A stretch of DNA of 64,000 bases. It comes from Leptodontidium sp. MPI-SDFR-AT-0119 (taxonomy: Eukaryota; Ascomycota; Leotiomycetes; Helotiales; Leptodontidiaceae). Below, in pieces: positions 21,750 through 33,737 of this stretch (positions within the stretch are counted from its first letter, which is position 1; each line of letters begins with the position of its first letter). A program made the position numbers and the translations under genes. The notes under the pieces were generated by a model. It did not search any database, was not told the DNA's origin, and saw nothing but the letters and a program-made list of their open reading frames with translations. The stretch spans positions 2,480,001 through 2,544,000 of the forward strand of contig JAHLEZ010000006.1 of assembly GCA_020726505.1 (NCBI GenBank), in the 5' to 3' direction.

Positions 21750-24569
21750 TCCCTTCCACACTCAAACCCGACACTTTTGAGGTTCCTGTAATTATAGAGT
21801 CGAATTAAGTACTAGTAGAGAATAATATCGTAGGCGAGCCTTAGTTAATATATTAACTAGAGCCTCTTAACCTCTTATAAAGACACGCTAACGCGACTAA
21901 ATGATTTAAGACTTAACGCGGTACGATTTTATAGTATTAAAAGGGCTAAATTCTCGTACCTTTATATTATAAATTATTAATCTTACTTTTACCTTAAATA
22001 TAGACTTCTTATTTTTATTATTAACTTGCCCTCTTGCCTCTTTTTTTAACAGTTATACTCTTAACTCTCTTACTCCTCTAAATCGTCGCACTTTATATAA
22101 TAGCTTTACTCTTATAATTACGTATATATAGTCTCGTCGTTATAAGCGCTTAATAACTTCTTTTATATTACTAATACTAAGATCTACTTTTTTATTACGT
22201 TAGCGCCGTCGTCGTAATATCTCCTTTAGTCCTTTAAAAGTTAGTACTTTATATTACGGTCCTTTAACTATTTCGACATTATCTTTATATATATTTAACG
22301 AGGATTTTTATTAGAATTAAGGTCTATTCAAGCGGGATATTACTAAACAAATAGTGACCTTTAATATTAAAACTAATTAATAAAAGAAGTACTTATAAGC
22401 GGCTTATTAAACGATTGTTAAAAGTAGTAAAGTTAAGGACGAGTTTAAGTTAATAAATATACTAGAGCGTTCGCTAGTAACTTACTTACTAGATAAGGTA
22501 TCAATTAATGATTTAACTAGCTTTTTCTGTATGTTTTTTAGTAAGGAACAGTTCGAGGGCTTTATAAAGAGTACTAATAAATACACTATTTATTAGAAGT
22601 CCAAGAACCTAGATTCTAAACGCTATACTTTTAAGCTAGTTAACGCGTAAGAGATAAGGGTATACGTAGTTCTATTTATCTTTATTAAATACTAAGGTAA
22701 TAAGCGACCTAAATCTTACTAGGAATCTCTAGTTCCTTCCTCCTTAGTTTATTAAATAAAGTTTAAGTAATATAAGGATATTAAGAAGTTCTTTAAGGTC
22801 TTTAATATCGACAATAATTAAGGCCTTATTTCTAATAATTAGTATTATAAGCTTAGTCTCTTAGACACTTATCTTTAGACTTAATTTTAAGCCGTTATTA
22901 CCTTAGGATTATATATATTATACGACAAGATAATAATTAAGTATTAAGGGCGAAGTTAATATATTACTAAGGTTCTAAGTAAACTTAAGTTAAATAAGTT
23001 CAAAAACTAGGCGCTTTATTATAAGGGGTATATATACGACTAGTTATATTATTTAGGATCGTATAATAAGTCGTTAATTCCTTTTATTACATCGATTTCC
23101 GTCGTTTAGTAGTATTATAAAATCTATAAAAGAAGAGAGTTATAAGAGTCGAGAGAAGTAAGGGCATAATAATAAGGGAGCTAGTCCGTAAGTAGCTTAG
23201 CTCCCGCGTTATCTCCCTTATTTTATTAGCTCGACTGAATTTCTAGCGTTCTTATTAGTATAATTCTTACTGACTTATTATACTTTAAGTACTCAAGGAA
23301 TTGACGAAGTTCTTAAGGCTTACCTTTATCTCTTTTTAATTATATACGGCGTCTTAACTCTCGTATTTAACTTCCTTTACGAGAAACACAAATATATTAT
23401 CTTTATAAATAACCTCTTTACGAGTTACGACCTCTTTTCAACCTTTCGTAGCTATAGTATTAGTGCCGTGGGAATTATACGTAGTGATCGTATATAAAGC
23501 GTATTTTAAGAAGAGATTTTAGTTAGGAATAACAGTAAACTACTAAATTAAGGGGAAATTCGTACATAAGTAATATACTTAAAAGGAGGGGAGCTAATTC
23601 TCTTGATTATATAATAAGATTAAGTAATTATACGGCTTATAAGTACTATTTATAATAGTTTAGGTTATAATATTCGTAATCGCCGCCGTCTTAAAGATAT
23701 AATAACTATAATAACTTTAACCCGCGGGACTTTTTATATTCTTACACTAATAGATAAGATCGTATTTCTTATAAGAAAGTAAATTTAGAAATACTTTACT
23801 AATTAACTTGCCCTCTTAGTTATTCTCTTTATCGACGACTATAATTATAACATAAATAGCGTTGATCGCGCCGATTAATTAAAGGCTGAATTTAATACTA
23901 AGTAAGTTACACAGCGTAATTGACTCCTTTACTTCTTTTGGCTTCTTGACTATATTATTATTAACGCCTTCTTACTATAGAGATAAGAGTTAAAGTCGAG
24001 AGTTATAGGCCGATAATATAAACACTAACGCTCTCACTATATATTTAGGGAGATTTTAGTAGTAGATTTAATTAGTATAAAGGCTTTAATATCTCATTGT
24101 AATAGTCTTATTTAAGTCTACTAGAATAATAAGTTTATTACGCTAAATATCTCTCGATTCAAAGCTCGTCACTACGTCGTATAAGGCTATAATAAGAAAT
24201 CGGAGTATTATTATTATCGATATAAGGTCTTAAAAGGCATATTAGAAAAGAGCGCAATTCGAGATACGCGGAAGAGTTATAAAGAGTGTTCTTTACCTCT
24301 TTATATAAGGTGTTTTAAGCCATACTACTAAAGCTAATTTTTGTCTTTTTATTATTATTTTCCTTCTTTTTTAGTAGTTATAATTATAAATTTATATTAA
24401 ATACGAGTTACTTTACTTTCTTGAGCTTTAGGTAGTAAATCTTACGTTATTCCGCCGGTGAAGCTTTATTTATTTCTATAGATTAGAGCTTTAGTTATAG
24501 CTTTAATTATCTTGGCCCTCCACTTTTGCGTGTACTGATAAAGTGTCGGGTTTGAGTGTGGAAGGGATA
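21748..24569 (+). mobile_element. DNA transposon copy B (RIP-degraded, TA-flanked, 2,818 bp)
   Basis: The element is 21750-24567 between TA dinucleotides at 21748-21749 and 24568-24569. The termini are inverted repeats starting TCCCTTCCACACTCAAACCC. It is the inverted, uninterrupted sister of copy A. In the terminal 300 bp that I compared base by base every difference is C/T or G/A, and the two copies have equal length once the LINE is removed. No frame longer than a few dozen codons survives. The strand given is arbitrary, since the orientation of the lost gene is unknown. Confidence 0.88.
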
Positions 24570-25968
24570 CCCTATCGCTGGTCAATTGAGTTCTGGACTG
24601 CATACCTACTCTAACATCCGGTATTGCTTTTTAACTGACATCTAAGCGACTACGTCAACACCTTCCACTTAGCGAGACTAAAAGTGTGTGTGCAAATCTG
24701 GCCCAAGCCTACCTAGGTAGTGGTGATCGCGCTAGCAAATTGGCCCCACCTGAAATTTTCGAATTGTTGCTCTCTTTAACTTCAAACGAAAGAGGAAATC
24801 TCAACTATGTATCTTCGGTAATTTTGATCAAACACTTCCAGACAACTGTTCGATATCCGCTTCCCTGCATCCTGGATGTGAGCAAGTCAATAGTGCCAAG
24901 ACCGGAAAGTCAACAAAGGGGCTCGCTTAATCATCAAAGGCAGTCAAAGCCGCTAAACGACTGACTTCCTCCTTTTTATTAGGCACGCCCGAAGAACGGA
25001 AGATGCCGGTATATCTTCAACGACCTATGTATTTCTAGTTCCGCGACTGAAACTGCTGTTTCGAAAGGGGTCTGTTGCAGGAGCATGACGAGAGCTGGAG
25101 TTGGCGAGATGAGACATCGCGAATCCAAATTTGCGCTGGGAGTAGCTTCTGAGCGCTGGAACAATAGAACAATGCAGTTTGGTATATTGCTGTTTCACTT
25201 TACTGGAAATGAGACCGACCTTATTGCGATGGCAAGAACAAAGCAGGAAATGTTCTGGACAGGATACTTTCTTGTTTCATTACTTGAACGCATCTCAAGA
25301 GGCGGCCGGGAAATCAGCAATGGACGTGGCGAAGGAACAAGTTGGCTGAACAATTATTAGCAAAGTGAGTACATGTGAAAACTTAAGGCTCTCTCACGAG
25401 TATGCATGCGATTATAACAGTCAATGTGCGATAAATATTCTGCACCATCCGCCAAATCCGACATATAACCCAAACTTGACATTGCAACAACCCTTGTGGC
25501 CAAAGTGCTCTGCCTTGATTGCGAACGGGCGCCTTGCAGACTTTCCATTCGCCGGTGACAAAAAAGCGCTAAAGTACCAGCCTCCTCCTTTAATTTTTCA
25601 CAAGTTGCGGGGCGGATGCTGCATTGTGTTTACACGAGTTCATCTTTGGCGAGACTATTCAGGGGCCACAACACCATCGCATTCCTCTTAAAGCCCTCGG
25701 AAAAATCAAGCGAAGGTATCCTGACCCTCATTATACCGGTATTGTGTTGATATATAATAGCATTTAACGCGTTTTTAGATCCTATTGTTCCGCATTGGTT
25801 GAGGTTCCTATTGTCTTTCGCCAGGTTTGGTTGGGGTGAGTCGCGGATTCGCCTCGCCTCGCTTACGACCTACAAAATCTCCCTCCCCCTCCCACAAACC
25901 TCTTTCTTCATTTCTTCAACATCATCGACGATCGCACTTCAATCACGTCAACGACATCAACATCAATC
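24570..25968. other. Gene-free stretch right of copy B
   Basis: 1.4 kb with several short, unrecognised frames (up to about 110 codons) that have no domain or composition support. The last ~150 bp before 25969 are pyrimidine-rich and look like the promoter and leader of the next gene. Confidence 0.4.
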
Positions 25969-27447
25969 ATGGGGGCCTACGCTACACCACCAAGATCCAG
26001 CGTTGAGCGCTGCGACTTCACGAAGGAAGGACAGGACACTGAATGTTCCACCTCCGCAACCTCAAATCCAAACCCAGGTCAATACCTCCCTCCAACCCCG
26101 GATTCCGCAAAGCCTTCCACCCGCCCCGGAGATTCTACCACAGCTCAAGACAGCACTGCTGAAGACAGCCCACCACAGTCGAATACCGGCAATTTGAATA
26201 CCACAGCAGAGCCAGAGAACGCCGAATTACCCCCAGCTCTCGAGACAACCACCACCCCATGGAATAACATCATCCAAAGTTTCGCACAAACCCTCCCCGC
26301 CAACCCCTTCTACCCGTACCAAAACGTCACCATTTTCGATGAGACCGCACGCAACGGAACTCTCTCGAAAGCCTACCATAAGTACGGTTTCACCTACACG
26401 GACATTTCTGGAACATACTCTGCCGACATTCGCATCTTCACCACCAAGAAAGTCGCTCTCAGTACTCGTAATGGCAGACCAGGAACTGGTGCCACGATGG
26501 TCTGGAGCTATCAAGTTGGAATCTGTGCTGGGCTGCTCATGAGACATGGGGTGGAGGCGTTGGTGCATGGAGAAGAGGAGATAATGACTCTCAACTACCC
26601 GGTTTACTCTCAGTCGAAGCTTCAGGACCCGAGTTGGAATGATGTTATCCGCACATTGCAGAATGCCGTTTACCTTTCTTATGGAATTCCTCCCCCAGCA
26701 CCAGAACCGCAACCGCAACAGCGACCACAACCGCAACTATCGCAAGCACAACGACAACCAGAGCAACAAAGGCAGCAGAAGCAGAAGAAGCAAGTCGAAG
26801 TTCCAAAGCCCCAACTACAACCACAACCGCAACCAAGACCAATGGCCTTCCCAAAGACTCGCAAGCCTCGCTCACCAAAGCCAGTCTCTGCTCCCACACC
26901 ACCACGTGCTCCTCCTACCACTCCAACACCGACTCCAAGGCAAGCACAAAAGGCGCTCCTTCCTCTTTCAGCAGAGACCCTCGCATATTACGAGTCCTTC
27001 CAAATGGAAGCCACGATGAAGAGCACGGCGGCTTCTTCCTTCGCTCGCCCATCACCACTACCAGCAGCTCCTCGCAAGGAAGTCACGACGACGAGAAAGG
27101 TCGCTCCTTCCCCTTCTCCTGCTCCTGTCTCTGCCCGCCCACCACCACCACCACCAACTCGCACCTTCCACCACCCTCCTCCTCCTCCTTCCCAAAACCC
27201 CGGCGCAACCTACTACGAGAGTCTCAGAAAGGAAGGCGCGACTCCCAAGCCCCTTCCTCCTACTCCTCATCGTCTTCCTCTTCCTGCCCTTCAGGGTCCT
27301 CTCCCTGCCATGACTTCCATGCCGGCGTACTTCGAGGCGCTGGTGCGGGAGGTGGAGAGCCGGAAGAGGAAGGCGGTGGGGAGTGGTGAGGTTGGGGGTG
27401 AGGGGGTCGCTCCATCCTTGAAGAGGGCGATGATGGGGGGACGTTGA
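25969..27447 (+). CDS. Pro/Gln-rich protein with a small N-terminal globular region and three C-terminal YYES-type repeats
   Basis: A single-exon frame of 492 residues from ATG 25969. Residues about 1-90 are Ser/Thr/Pro-rich. About 95-240 look globular (PWNNIIQSFAQTLPANPFYPY, then TYSADIRIFTTKKVALSTR, then VWSYQVGICAGLLMRHGVEA). From 245 on the protein is almost wholly Pro/Gln/Arg/Lys low complexity. Embedded in that tail are three related short blocks: LAYYESFQMEATM, ATYYESLRKEGAT and PAYFEALVREVES. A basic KRKAVG segment near the end could be a nuclear signal. I recognise no family. The overlapping frame at 25799-26197 is a shadow caused by the same biased composition. Confidence 0.6.
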   Translation: MGAYATPPRSSVERCDFTKEGQDTECSTSATSNPNPGQYLPPTPDSAKPSTRPGDSTTAQDSTAEDSPPQSNTGNLNTTAEPENAELPPALETTTTPWNNIIQSFAQTLPANPFYPYQNVTIFDETARNGTLSKAYHKYGFTYTDISGTYSADIRIFTTKKVALSTRNGRPGTGATMVWSYQVGICAGLLMRHGVEALVHGEEEIMTLNYPVYSQSKLQDPSWNDVIRTLQNAVYLSYGIPPPAPEPQPQQRPQPQLSQAQRQPEQQRQQKQKKQVEVPKPQLQPQPQPRPMAFPKTRKPRSPKPVSAPTPPRAPPTTPTPTPRQAQKALLPLSAETLAYYESFQMEATMKSTAASSFARPSPLPAAPRKEVTTTRKVAPSPSPAPVSARPPPPPPTRTFHHPPPPPSQNPGATYYESLRKEGATPKPLPPTPHRLPLPALQGPLPAMTSMPAYFEALVREVESRKRKAVGSGEVGGEGVAPSLKRAMMGGR

Positions 27448-28458
27448 GTTGGTGGGTTGGTGTGTTGGTTGGTGGATGGGATGGGTACATGGATTAGATA
27501 GGGAGCCATGTATAAATGCGAAGTACCGTTGATATCCTGTTGTTTTCTTGTGATGCTCGGTTTTGATTCTGCAGTGTGGTTCTAATGTCGTGTGGGAATT
27601 GTGTGACTTTTGATAAGGTGGTCTTGAGACTTTGTTTGAGGGGTAAGTGGTATTCGCCCTCCTTGCTCATCAGTATGAATGACATTGCAGGTAAAGTCGC
27701 AAGTTTGATCTGGGACATTCAATTGGCAAGGTTTTGATATTCTTACAAGATCTATGATATCCGGCACATACCCATCAGTAACTGCTAACCCAGAAAGTAA
27801 AGACGTGGTTTGGGTTTGTGACGTTTCAAGAAAACATAGGCCCCAACCCATCCGGCCGTCCAGTTCGAAAGAACCCGCACTTAACCACATATCCTAGACA
27901 CACAACTCCATATCCACAAACCTCCAGTTAAAGTCCCAAACTCACCTCAGACATTGAACCACAACTCGCAACTCCAAGACAGTTCGATGGCAGAGTGTTT
28001 CTCTTGTTGTGGAATAAGGATTGGGGAATGTCCGGGTACTGTACGCCAGGACCTCCCTACGCGAGGTTACACGCCCCGATTCGGACTTCTACGAAGCGAG
28101 AATCATGATTTGCTGGACGGACTTTCCTCTCCTGCGGCTGAAGACTTGTTCAGAGATAGCGTGCCGTAGCGTGTTTGCCGGGCGGAGGCTAGAGATGGCG
28201 TCCGGGGTGCCGGGGTGGAAGATTACATGTGAGGTGAAGTACGTACAGGACAATTGATACATATAAACAAGATATTCTCTTCTTTCTCAGATTTATTAGA
28301 TACCTAGGGAATCATCCGATTTATTTTGTGAAAAAAAAAAAATCTTTCTTGAAATCACTTGGATTAAATCATCACATTCTCTCGGTCAAATCTCCAGAAA
28401 AACATCCAATCCATACTAATCCTTCAAGTAAACACATCCACCCACTTCCACTTCAAAA
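27448..28458. other. Intergenic region
   Basis: 1 kb without a supported gene. A 12-base A-run lies near 28330. The frames at 27954-28257 are short, and I give them no credit. Confidence 0.45.
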
Positions 28459-28916
28459 ATGCCAACAACCCTAATCCACTCCGCCCGCATCTTCGACGGC
28501 ACCACCCTCCTCACCCCTTCAGGCTCCATCCTCCTCTCAACCACACCCCCCTCAATCCTCTCCATCCACCTAGACAACCCGTCTCCCCTCCCAGCAGCCG
28601 ACATCATCATCGACGGAACTCACCACACGGTCCTCCCAGGCCTCATAGACGGCCATGTGCACTGCCACAAAGGCCTCCCTGAACTAGGGCAGGCGATCAA
28701 ATTCGGCGTTACGACGGTTTGCGATATGTACTCTGAGGTTGAGAATGTGGAGGGTGTGAAGAGGGCTTTGGGGACTTGGGACGGTGGGGAGGGGGGAGGG
28801 AGGAATGATGTGGCGGATTTTAGGAGTGCGTGTTTGCCGGCTACTGTTGAGGGGGGGTGGCCTGAGCCGGTGATTAGAGAGACGGTTGTTGATGGCGATG
28901 TGGTGAGTTGTACTTC

Positions 28917-28948
<32 letters not shown>

Positions 28949-30177
28949 AAGCATGAACTTGAAAAAAAGGACAGATGGAAGATTTCAAGAAAGGGAGAGA
29001 AATGGTCTGGGGGTGGTAATAGGATAGTGCTATTGAAGAGTTTGAAAAGATGAGAAGAGGTGTTTTACTGATACCTCGAGTGGAACGGTAGGCCGATAAA
29101 TGGATAGCTCGCTGGCCAAAACTGAAAACCGCTGAAGATGCAGAATCCTACGTCAAGCAGAACATCTCGCGAGGAGCAAAGTACATCCTCGTCCCTTCCT
29201 CTAACCCCAATCTCCTTTCCTAGCATCTCAACATCTGACATAAACCAGCTACATCAAACTCATGCACGAATCCGGCTCCATAATGGCCTATACCGGGCCT
29301 CTTCCCACCCCCAGCATCCCACTCCAAGCCTCAGTCATCGCCTCAGCACACGCTCACAACCTCATCACTCTCGCTCATGCACTCTCGCTGAAAGATACCC
29401 TTGCGGTGCTTGAAGCTGGGACAGATGGTTTAGCGCATTGTTTTTGTGATGAGGAACCTACCAAGGAGCTGGTTGATGCGTATAAGAAGCACGATAGTTT
29501 CTTGGTCCCGACGTTGATTGTTGTTGCTACTCTGACTGGGGAGGAGGTATGTACAATCCAATCCAAGATCTGGAAACCTACCATCAAAGTCCAAAGAGGT
29601 TTCTTCTTGTTGGCTGAGACTCCAGTAAGAGATGATACTGACTCTTGAGTAGAAGGATAGTAGTGATGCTTTTGTGAATGGACATATGGCGAAAAAACAC
29701 CTCGGCGAAGAAGAGAAAAGCTGTTTCTGTGGGCGAATGATGATGGGTAAGAAAGAGTGCAAAGTCGAGTACGCATACCGCACCGTCAAGCTGCTTAAAG
29801 AAAACGGATTGGATATCGTCGCGTAAGTCCTCACTTCTCAACAGCTTAATATGCAGTACAGTACAGACTCCTAGACTGACATATCACACAGCGGGACAGA
29901 TACAGCAACCGGCCTTAAAGGAACGGCATTCGGTCTCTCCCTCCACCAAGAACTTAGTCTGTACGTTGAACGATGCGGGTTCTCTCCCATCGAGGCTCTG
30001 AGAAGCGCGACTAGTGTTTCTGCAAGACGATTCCGTATGAGTGATAGAGGGGTGTTGAAGGAGGGTTTGAGAGCGGATGTTCTCCTTGTTAAGGGGGATC
30101 CGACGGTGAGTATTAAGGATTCGATTAATGTTGAGGGCGTTTGGAGGGGTGGTGAGAGGTTGGGAGGGGATGTGTGA
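28459..30177 (+). CDS. Amidohydrolase (imidazolonepropionase-like, metal-dependent)
   Basis: Five predicted exons: 28459-28902, 29092-29180, 29249-29546, 29653-29822 and 29892-30177, giving 428 residues, near the usual length of this family. The metal-binding HxH is DGHVHCH at about residue 64. Later ligands are visible as SAHAHN, AHCFCDEEP and AGTDTATG, the last being the family's conserved Asp. The end (GDPTVSIKDSINVEGVWR) is the typical returning beta-sandwich strand. The product should be a cytosolic hydrolase of cyclic amides or a related secondary-metabolite or drug-like substrate; the substrate is not visible. Intron 1 (189 nt) is long, has a T/C-rich tract, and its acceptor is the least certain boundary. 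Other splice sites are canonical and keep phase. Confidence 0.85.
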
Positions 30178-31178
30178 TGGGTTTGGGCTTGGGCTGGGGG
30201 TTTGGGTGGCGATTGAGATTGAGATTAGGAATTGACAATTCGGGGAAGAGGTGTCACTGATGGCCTGGATGAGGTATATCTCAGATGAATGACGTCTCCA
30301 TTTCCTCGAGACGGGAAGTAGAAATTTTCTTCCAAGTACAGTTGCTGGCCGGCTGTCAGATTTACGCTCTGGTGCTGGTTCCCGAATCCCTGTCAGCGTC
30401 GGCGTAAACCTTAACATAAATATGGAGAGAGTTTGGCTGCATAAGTATTTTAAGTTACTGAGTACCAGCGCTAGGATTATCACTGTTGGTGTTGCCTCCA
30501 GCCCTTGTCACAGCCCCTTCATATTTCATGTTCCTTGCCTCAGATATTCGATTTCAATACAAGATCGTAATAGCAATTATTTTACTCCACTGTTGTTCAC
30601 ACCACAACCTGCTTAGTAAGGAACAACCCCTCATTGCCTCGGCTTGCTCTCACGCGGGCTTGCTTGCATACCCGTGGACCCACCCCCGCAAATCAACATC
30701 TTGTAGAACCCCCACCATTGACAACTTTCAAGTAACGAAAAACCGCTCAGCACCTGTAGTACTAGAATCACGGTACAACAAATCCGTTCTACCGATCCCG
30801 TCCCCTCAAAACGGACGAAAGAAGGGCCATTTATCGCCGTTACAATATCCGTCCCGTTGATCTAGTTAAGAGCTCCCCCGCCTTGTAAACCCCCCTCCCG
30901 ATATTATCTCTTTTCAACTCCATCTTCCTTTTCACTTCTTTACCTACACATCGAAGCTCCTTTCTTATAGCCTATATCGCGCCAGTTTACGCTTCCTTGC
31001 CTACGTAAGGAGCTTATTCTTGAAAGGCTAAGAACGTCTACGTCAAGCTCAGCTGAGTCAACGTCAGCTTGACAAATAAGCACGAGCAAACACCCATTGC
31101 CAGCATCTTACAGCTTTCTCAAATCCACAACATCACATCGCATCACGAAACCCCAAATTCAAAACAAAATATAACAAA
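30178..31178. promoter_or_regulatory. Intergenic region with a palindromic bZIP-like site at 31042-31073
   Basis: No gene is seen. Close to the aldolase-like gene lie an inverted 8-bp pair (GTCAAGCT at 31042-31049, AGCTTGAC at 31066-31073) and, almost exactly at its centre, TGAGTCA (31054-31060), the AP-1/Gcn4-type bZIP core. The site is about 120 bp upstream of the ATG, a plausible operator distance. Confidence 0.4.
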
Positions 31179-32270
31179 ATGTCACCACCATCCGCAACAT
31201 CCAACGGCAGCGAGAGCCAACAAGCCGACATAGCAACCCACGAGCCAGGCTTGACTAAATCGCAAGCTGCTAAGAAGGAGGTCACCATGCCGAAATTCCC
31301 TGGCCCGAAGAAGTTCGAGGATAAGTACGAGGAGAGAGATTATCAGAAGGGGAGACTCGCGTTGGCGTTTAGGATTTTTGCCAAGTTTGGCTTTGATGAG
31401 GGCGTTGCTGGACATATTACTTTGAGGGTGAGTTAGGCCTTGTCCTATTTTGAGTTTGAATGAGGAATTTGGAATGGACTGAGGAGGCGAAATTATGGAG
31501 TTATCCTGTATTTAATAGTCTGAGATGTGATGTGATGTAGGACGGACTGGATTTAAGCTGATACCAAAGAACAGGATCCCGTCCACCCTGATCATTTCTG
31601 GGTCAATCCATTCGGAGTAGCTTGGCCACTCTTGAAGGCTTCAGATCTCATCCTCGTCAACCCCGAAGGCCAAGTCGTCGACGGCGGGCCATGCCGTCTC
31701 TTAAACGCAGCTGGTGCGTTCTATCCCCTTCCCTCATCTCGCACACCAAACTAACCAAAGGGAAAAACAGCCTACATGATCCACCACGCAGTACACACCG
31801 CTCGTCCAGAAATCAACTGCGTAGCCCACTCTCATAGCATCTACGGCCGAGCCTTCTGCACACTCGGCCGCAACCTCGACACCATCACCCAAGACGCCTG
31901 CGCCTTCCACAACGACATCGCGCTATACTCCTCTTTCCGGGGCATCGTCCTCGCCGAAGATGAGGGGATCGCCATCGCTGCCGCTCTCGGGAAGGGCAAA
32001 GCTGCTCTTCTTCAGAACCATGGCCTCCTGACCTGTGGACAGAGTATCGAGGCGGCGGTGTTCTGGTTCATGAGTCTGGAGAAGTGCTGTCATGCACAGC
32101 TACTTGCTGATGCTGCTGCGGGTGGAAGGGGACATGAGACGATCAAGATTGATGAGAAGGATGCGGAGTATACGTATAAGACCGTGGGAACCGAGATGGC
32201 GGGCTGGTTTAGTGCAAAGCCGACTTTTGATATTATGGAGAGTGAGGCGGGTGTTGATTATAAGTGGTAG
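31179..32270 (+). CDS. Class II aldolase/adducin-domain protein
   Basis: Three exons (31179-31427, 31575-31713, 31771-32270) give 295 residues. The domain starts at about residue 55 (RLALAFRIFAKFGFDEGVAG, then HITLR) and continues through DHFWVNPFG, VDGG and the metal-binding HSHS block (INCVAHSHSIYGRAF). The later His comes in LLQNHGLLTCG. These are the hallmarks of the zinc-dependent class II aldolase/adducin fold, for example fuculose- and ribulose-phosphate aldolases. Fungal members are widespread and mostly of unknown substrate; aldolase activity is an inference from the conserved His residues. The N-terminal ~45 residues are polar and probably disordered. Confidence 0.9.
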
Positions 32271-32555
32271 GAGGGGGGAGTACTATGTTGATGTTAAGGT
32301 CTGTGGATGAGAGAAGCGAATAAATTGTTGGTATTATGAAATGAGAGGCGTTCATTTGCTTAATGTTTTAAGCTCTCATACCATATCCATTGGCTGGCAA
32401 ATCCATCTCTTCTCATTGGCCAGTGACGTGGCGGCGCTTCACAGCCGCACTCTCTCACACAGCCTCACCTTCAGTTCCTCACCTTCAACTTTCCAATTCC
32501 CAATTCAAGGATCCACGGCAAGTGCTCACAGTACAAAAAGTCAAGCATAAAAATC

Positions 32556-33643
32556 ATGAGTAAGCCCCCCTCCCCTCCATAGGGTAGGCACACGAACTCG
32601 ATCTGACATGAAGCGAACCAAAAGCAACACCCGCATCTCCACTTGAGAACCCAGCCTCTCCCTCAGACCGCGAAGTCTCATGGCAAACACTCTTCTGGAT
32701 AATCACCACACTGGCACTAAACAGCATGACCCAGCCCAGTGGACGGGTCTGCGGGCTCAACACCCGCTATCGAATATATCTCCGCAGCTCACCTCTCATG
32801 TGTCTCCTCGACATCGTCTTGACAGTAGGCCGCATAGTCGATATCTAGACAATGCAGCCTAGAATTTCTCTCTGTCAATCATGGCATGTTGTACTCTACG
32901 AGCGGTTTTGTGAGGAGTATCCCACACCTCGCAGCAGCGTCGATATCGACACTTCCCAACGCGCTGGGAACGGAAACGGACCAGGACCAAGAACAGGAAC
33001 AGCAACAGCAACCGGATCCTCAAGTTCCCTCCGCTGGCTCCTCTTCATAATGGGTCCTCTCCCGCAAGCCATACGCCTAGCGAGTTTCAAAGGCGTGTTC
33101 TGGAGTAAATGCATCGGGTTCAGCTTCCTCTTCCCATGGGTTCTTTGCGAAATATCGATCTTCCTGTACGCGCGAATGCGGACACAACAACATACATCTC
33201 CTGATCTTGCATTTCTAGCGAGCGTCAGGTTAAAGCCTCGATCACCAGACTACGACGACCGTTTCTTCTACGGGGCCATGATGCTTTATATCCCAATCGT
33301 CTTCCTGGTGTATTTCACTTTCGTCTTCTGTGCGCTTTCTGGATGGGTCATGATTATCGCGCTCGTGCAGTATCCTGTGTCGCTTATGGGCTTTGTTTGG
33401 CTGCTTTATTTACTTGAGATCTCTCTTGATGCTCTGTGCAAGAGATTTCCGTGGGTGGGGAGGGTGATGCTTGTGACTTTTGTGAAGAGGGTGAAGGATA
33501 AAGATGTGGTGGTTATGGATGATAAAGCGTTTTTTTTGTTGGTTGTGTTTGTGTTTAACTTTTTGATGTGTGGTGTTGGGTATGCTTATTTTTATGATGG
33601 GGCGGGGACGGTTAATCCTGGGTGGACGGGGGTGTTTGGGTGA
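32556..33643 (+). CDS. Fungal multi-pass membrane protein of unknown function
   Basis: A four-base first exon (32556-32559, ATGA), a 65-nt intron (32560-32624) and the following frame give MTTPASPLENPASPSDREVS followed by a hydrophobic helix (LFWIITTLALNS). Further membrane segments occur at about 33099-33170, 33270-33440 and 33520-33600 (for example AFFLLVVFVFNFLMCGVGYA). The frame contains a TAG at 32846-32848. A 78-nt intron 32825-32902 would remove it (314 residues), but its donor GTAGGC and acceptor are weak. The sequence on both sides of the TAG reads like coding sequence (SWHVVLYERFCEE), so a nonsense change is also possible. From ATG 32852 the frame is open for 263 residues. No family is recognised beyond 'membrane protein'. 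Confidence 0.65.
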
Positions 33644-33737
33644 GTTGGATTGTTGTTGTTGTTGTTGTTGTTGGAGAAATTGGAAATGTTATCTTGATAT
33701 TTATTTGTTATTTTACCGGGTACACCAATTAAGAAAG

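Noticed and set aside
13474..24569. CRISPR, rRNA or prophage features in the repetitive island
   Set aside because: The repeats are two long transposon copies with inverted termini, and the genome is eukaryotic; there is no regular short repeat-spacer pattern.
25799..26197. 132-codon frame overlapping the Pro/Gln-rich gene
   Set aside because: Its biased composition is the frame-shifted reading of the leader and of the neighbouring coding sequence.
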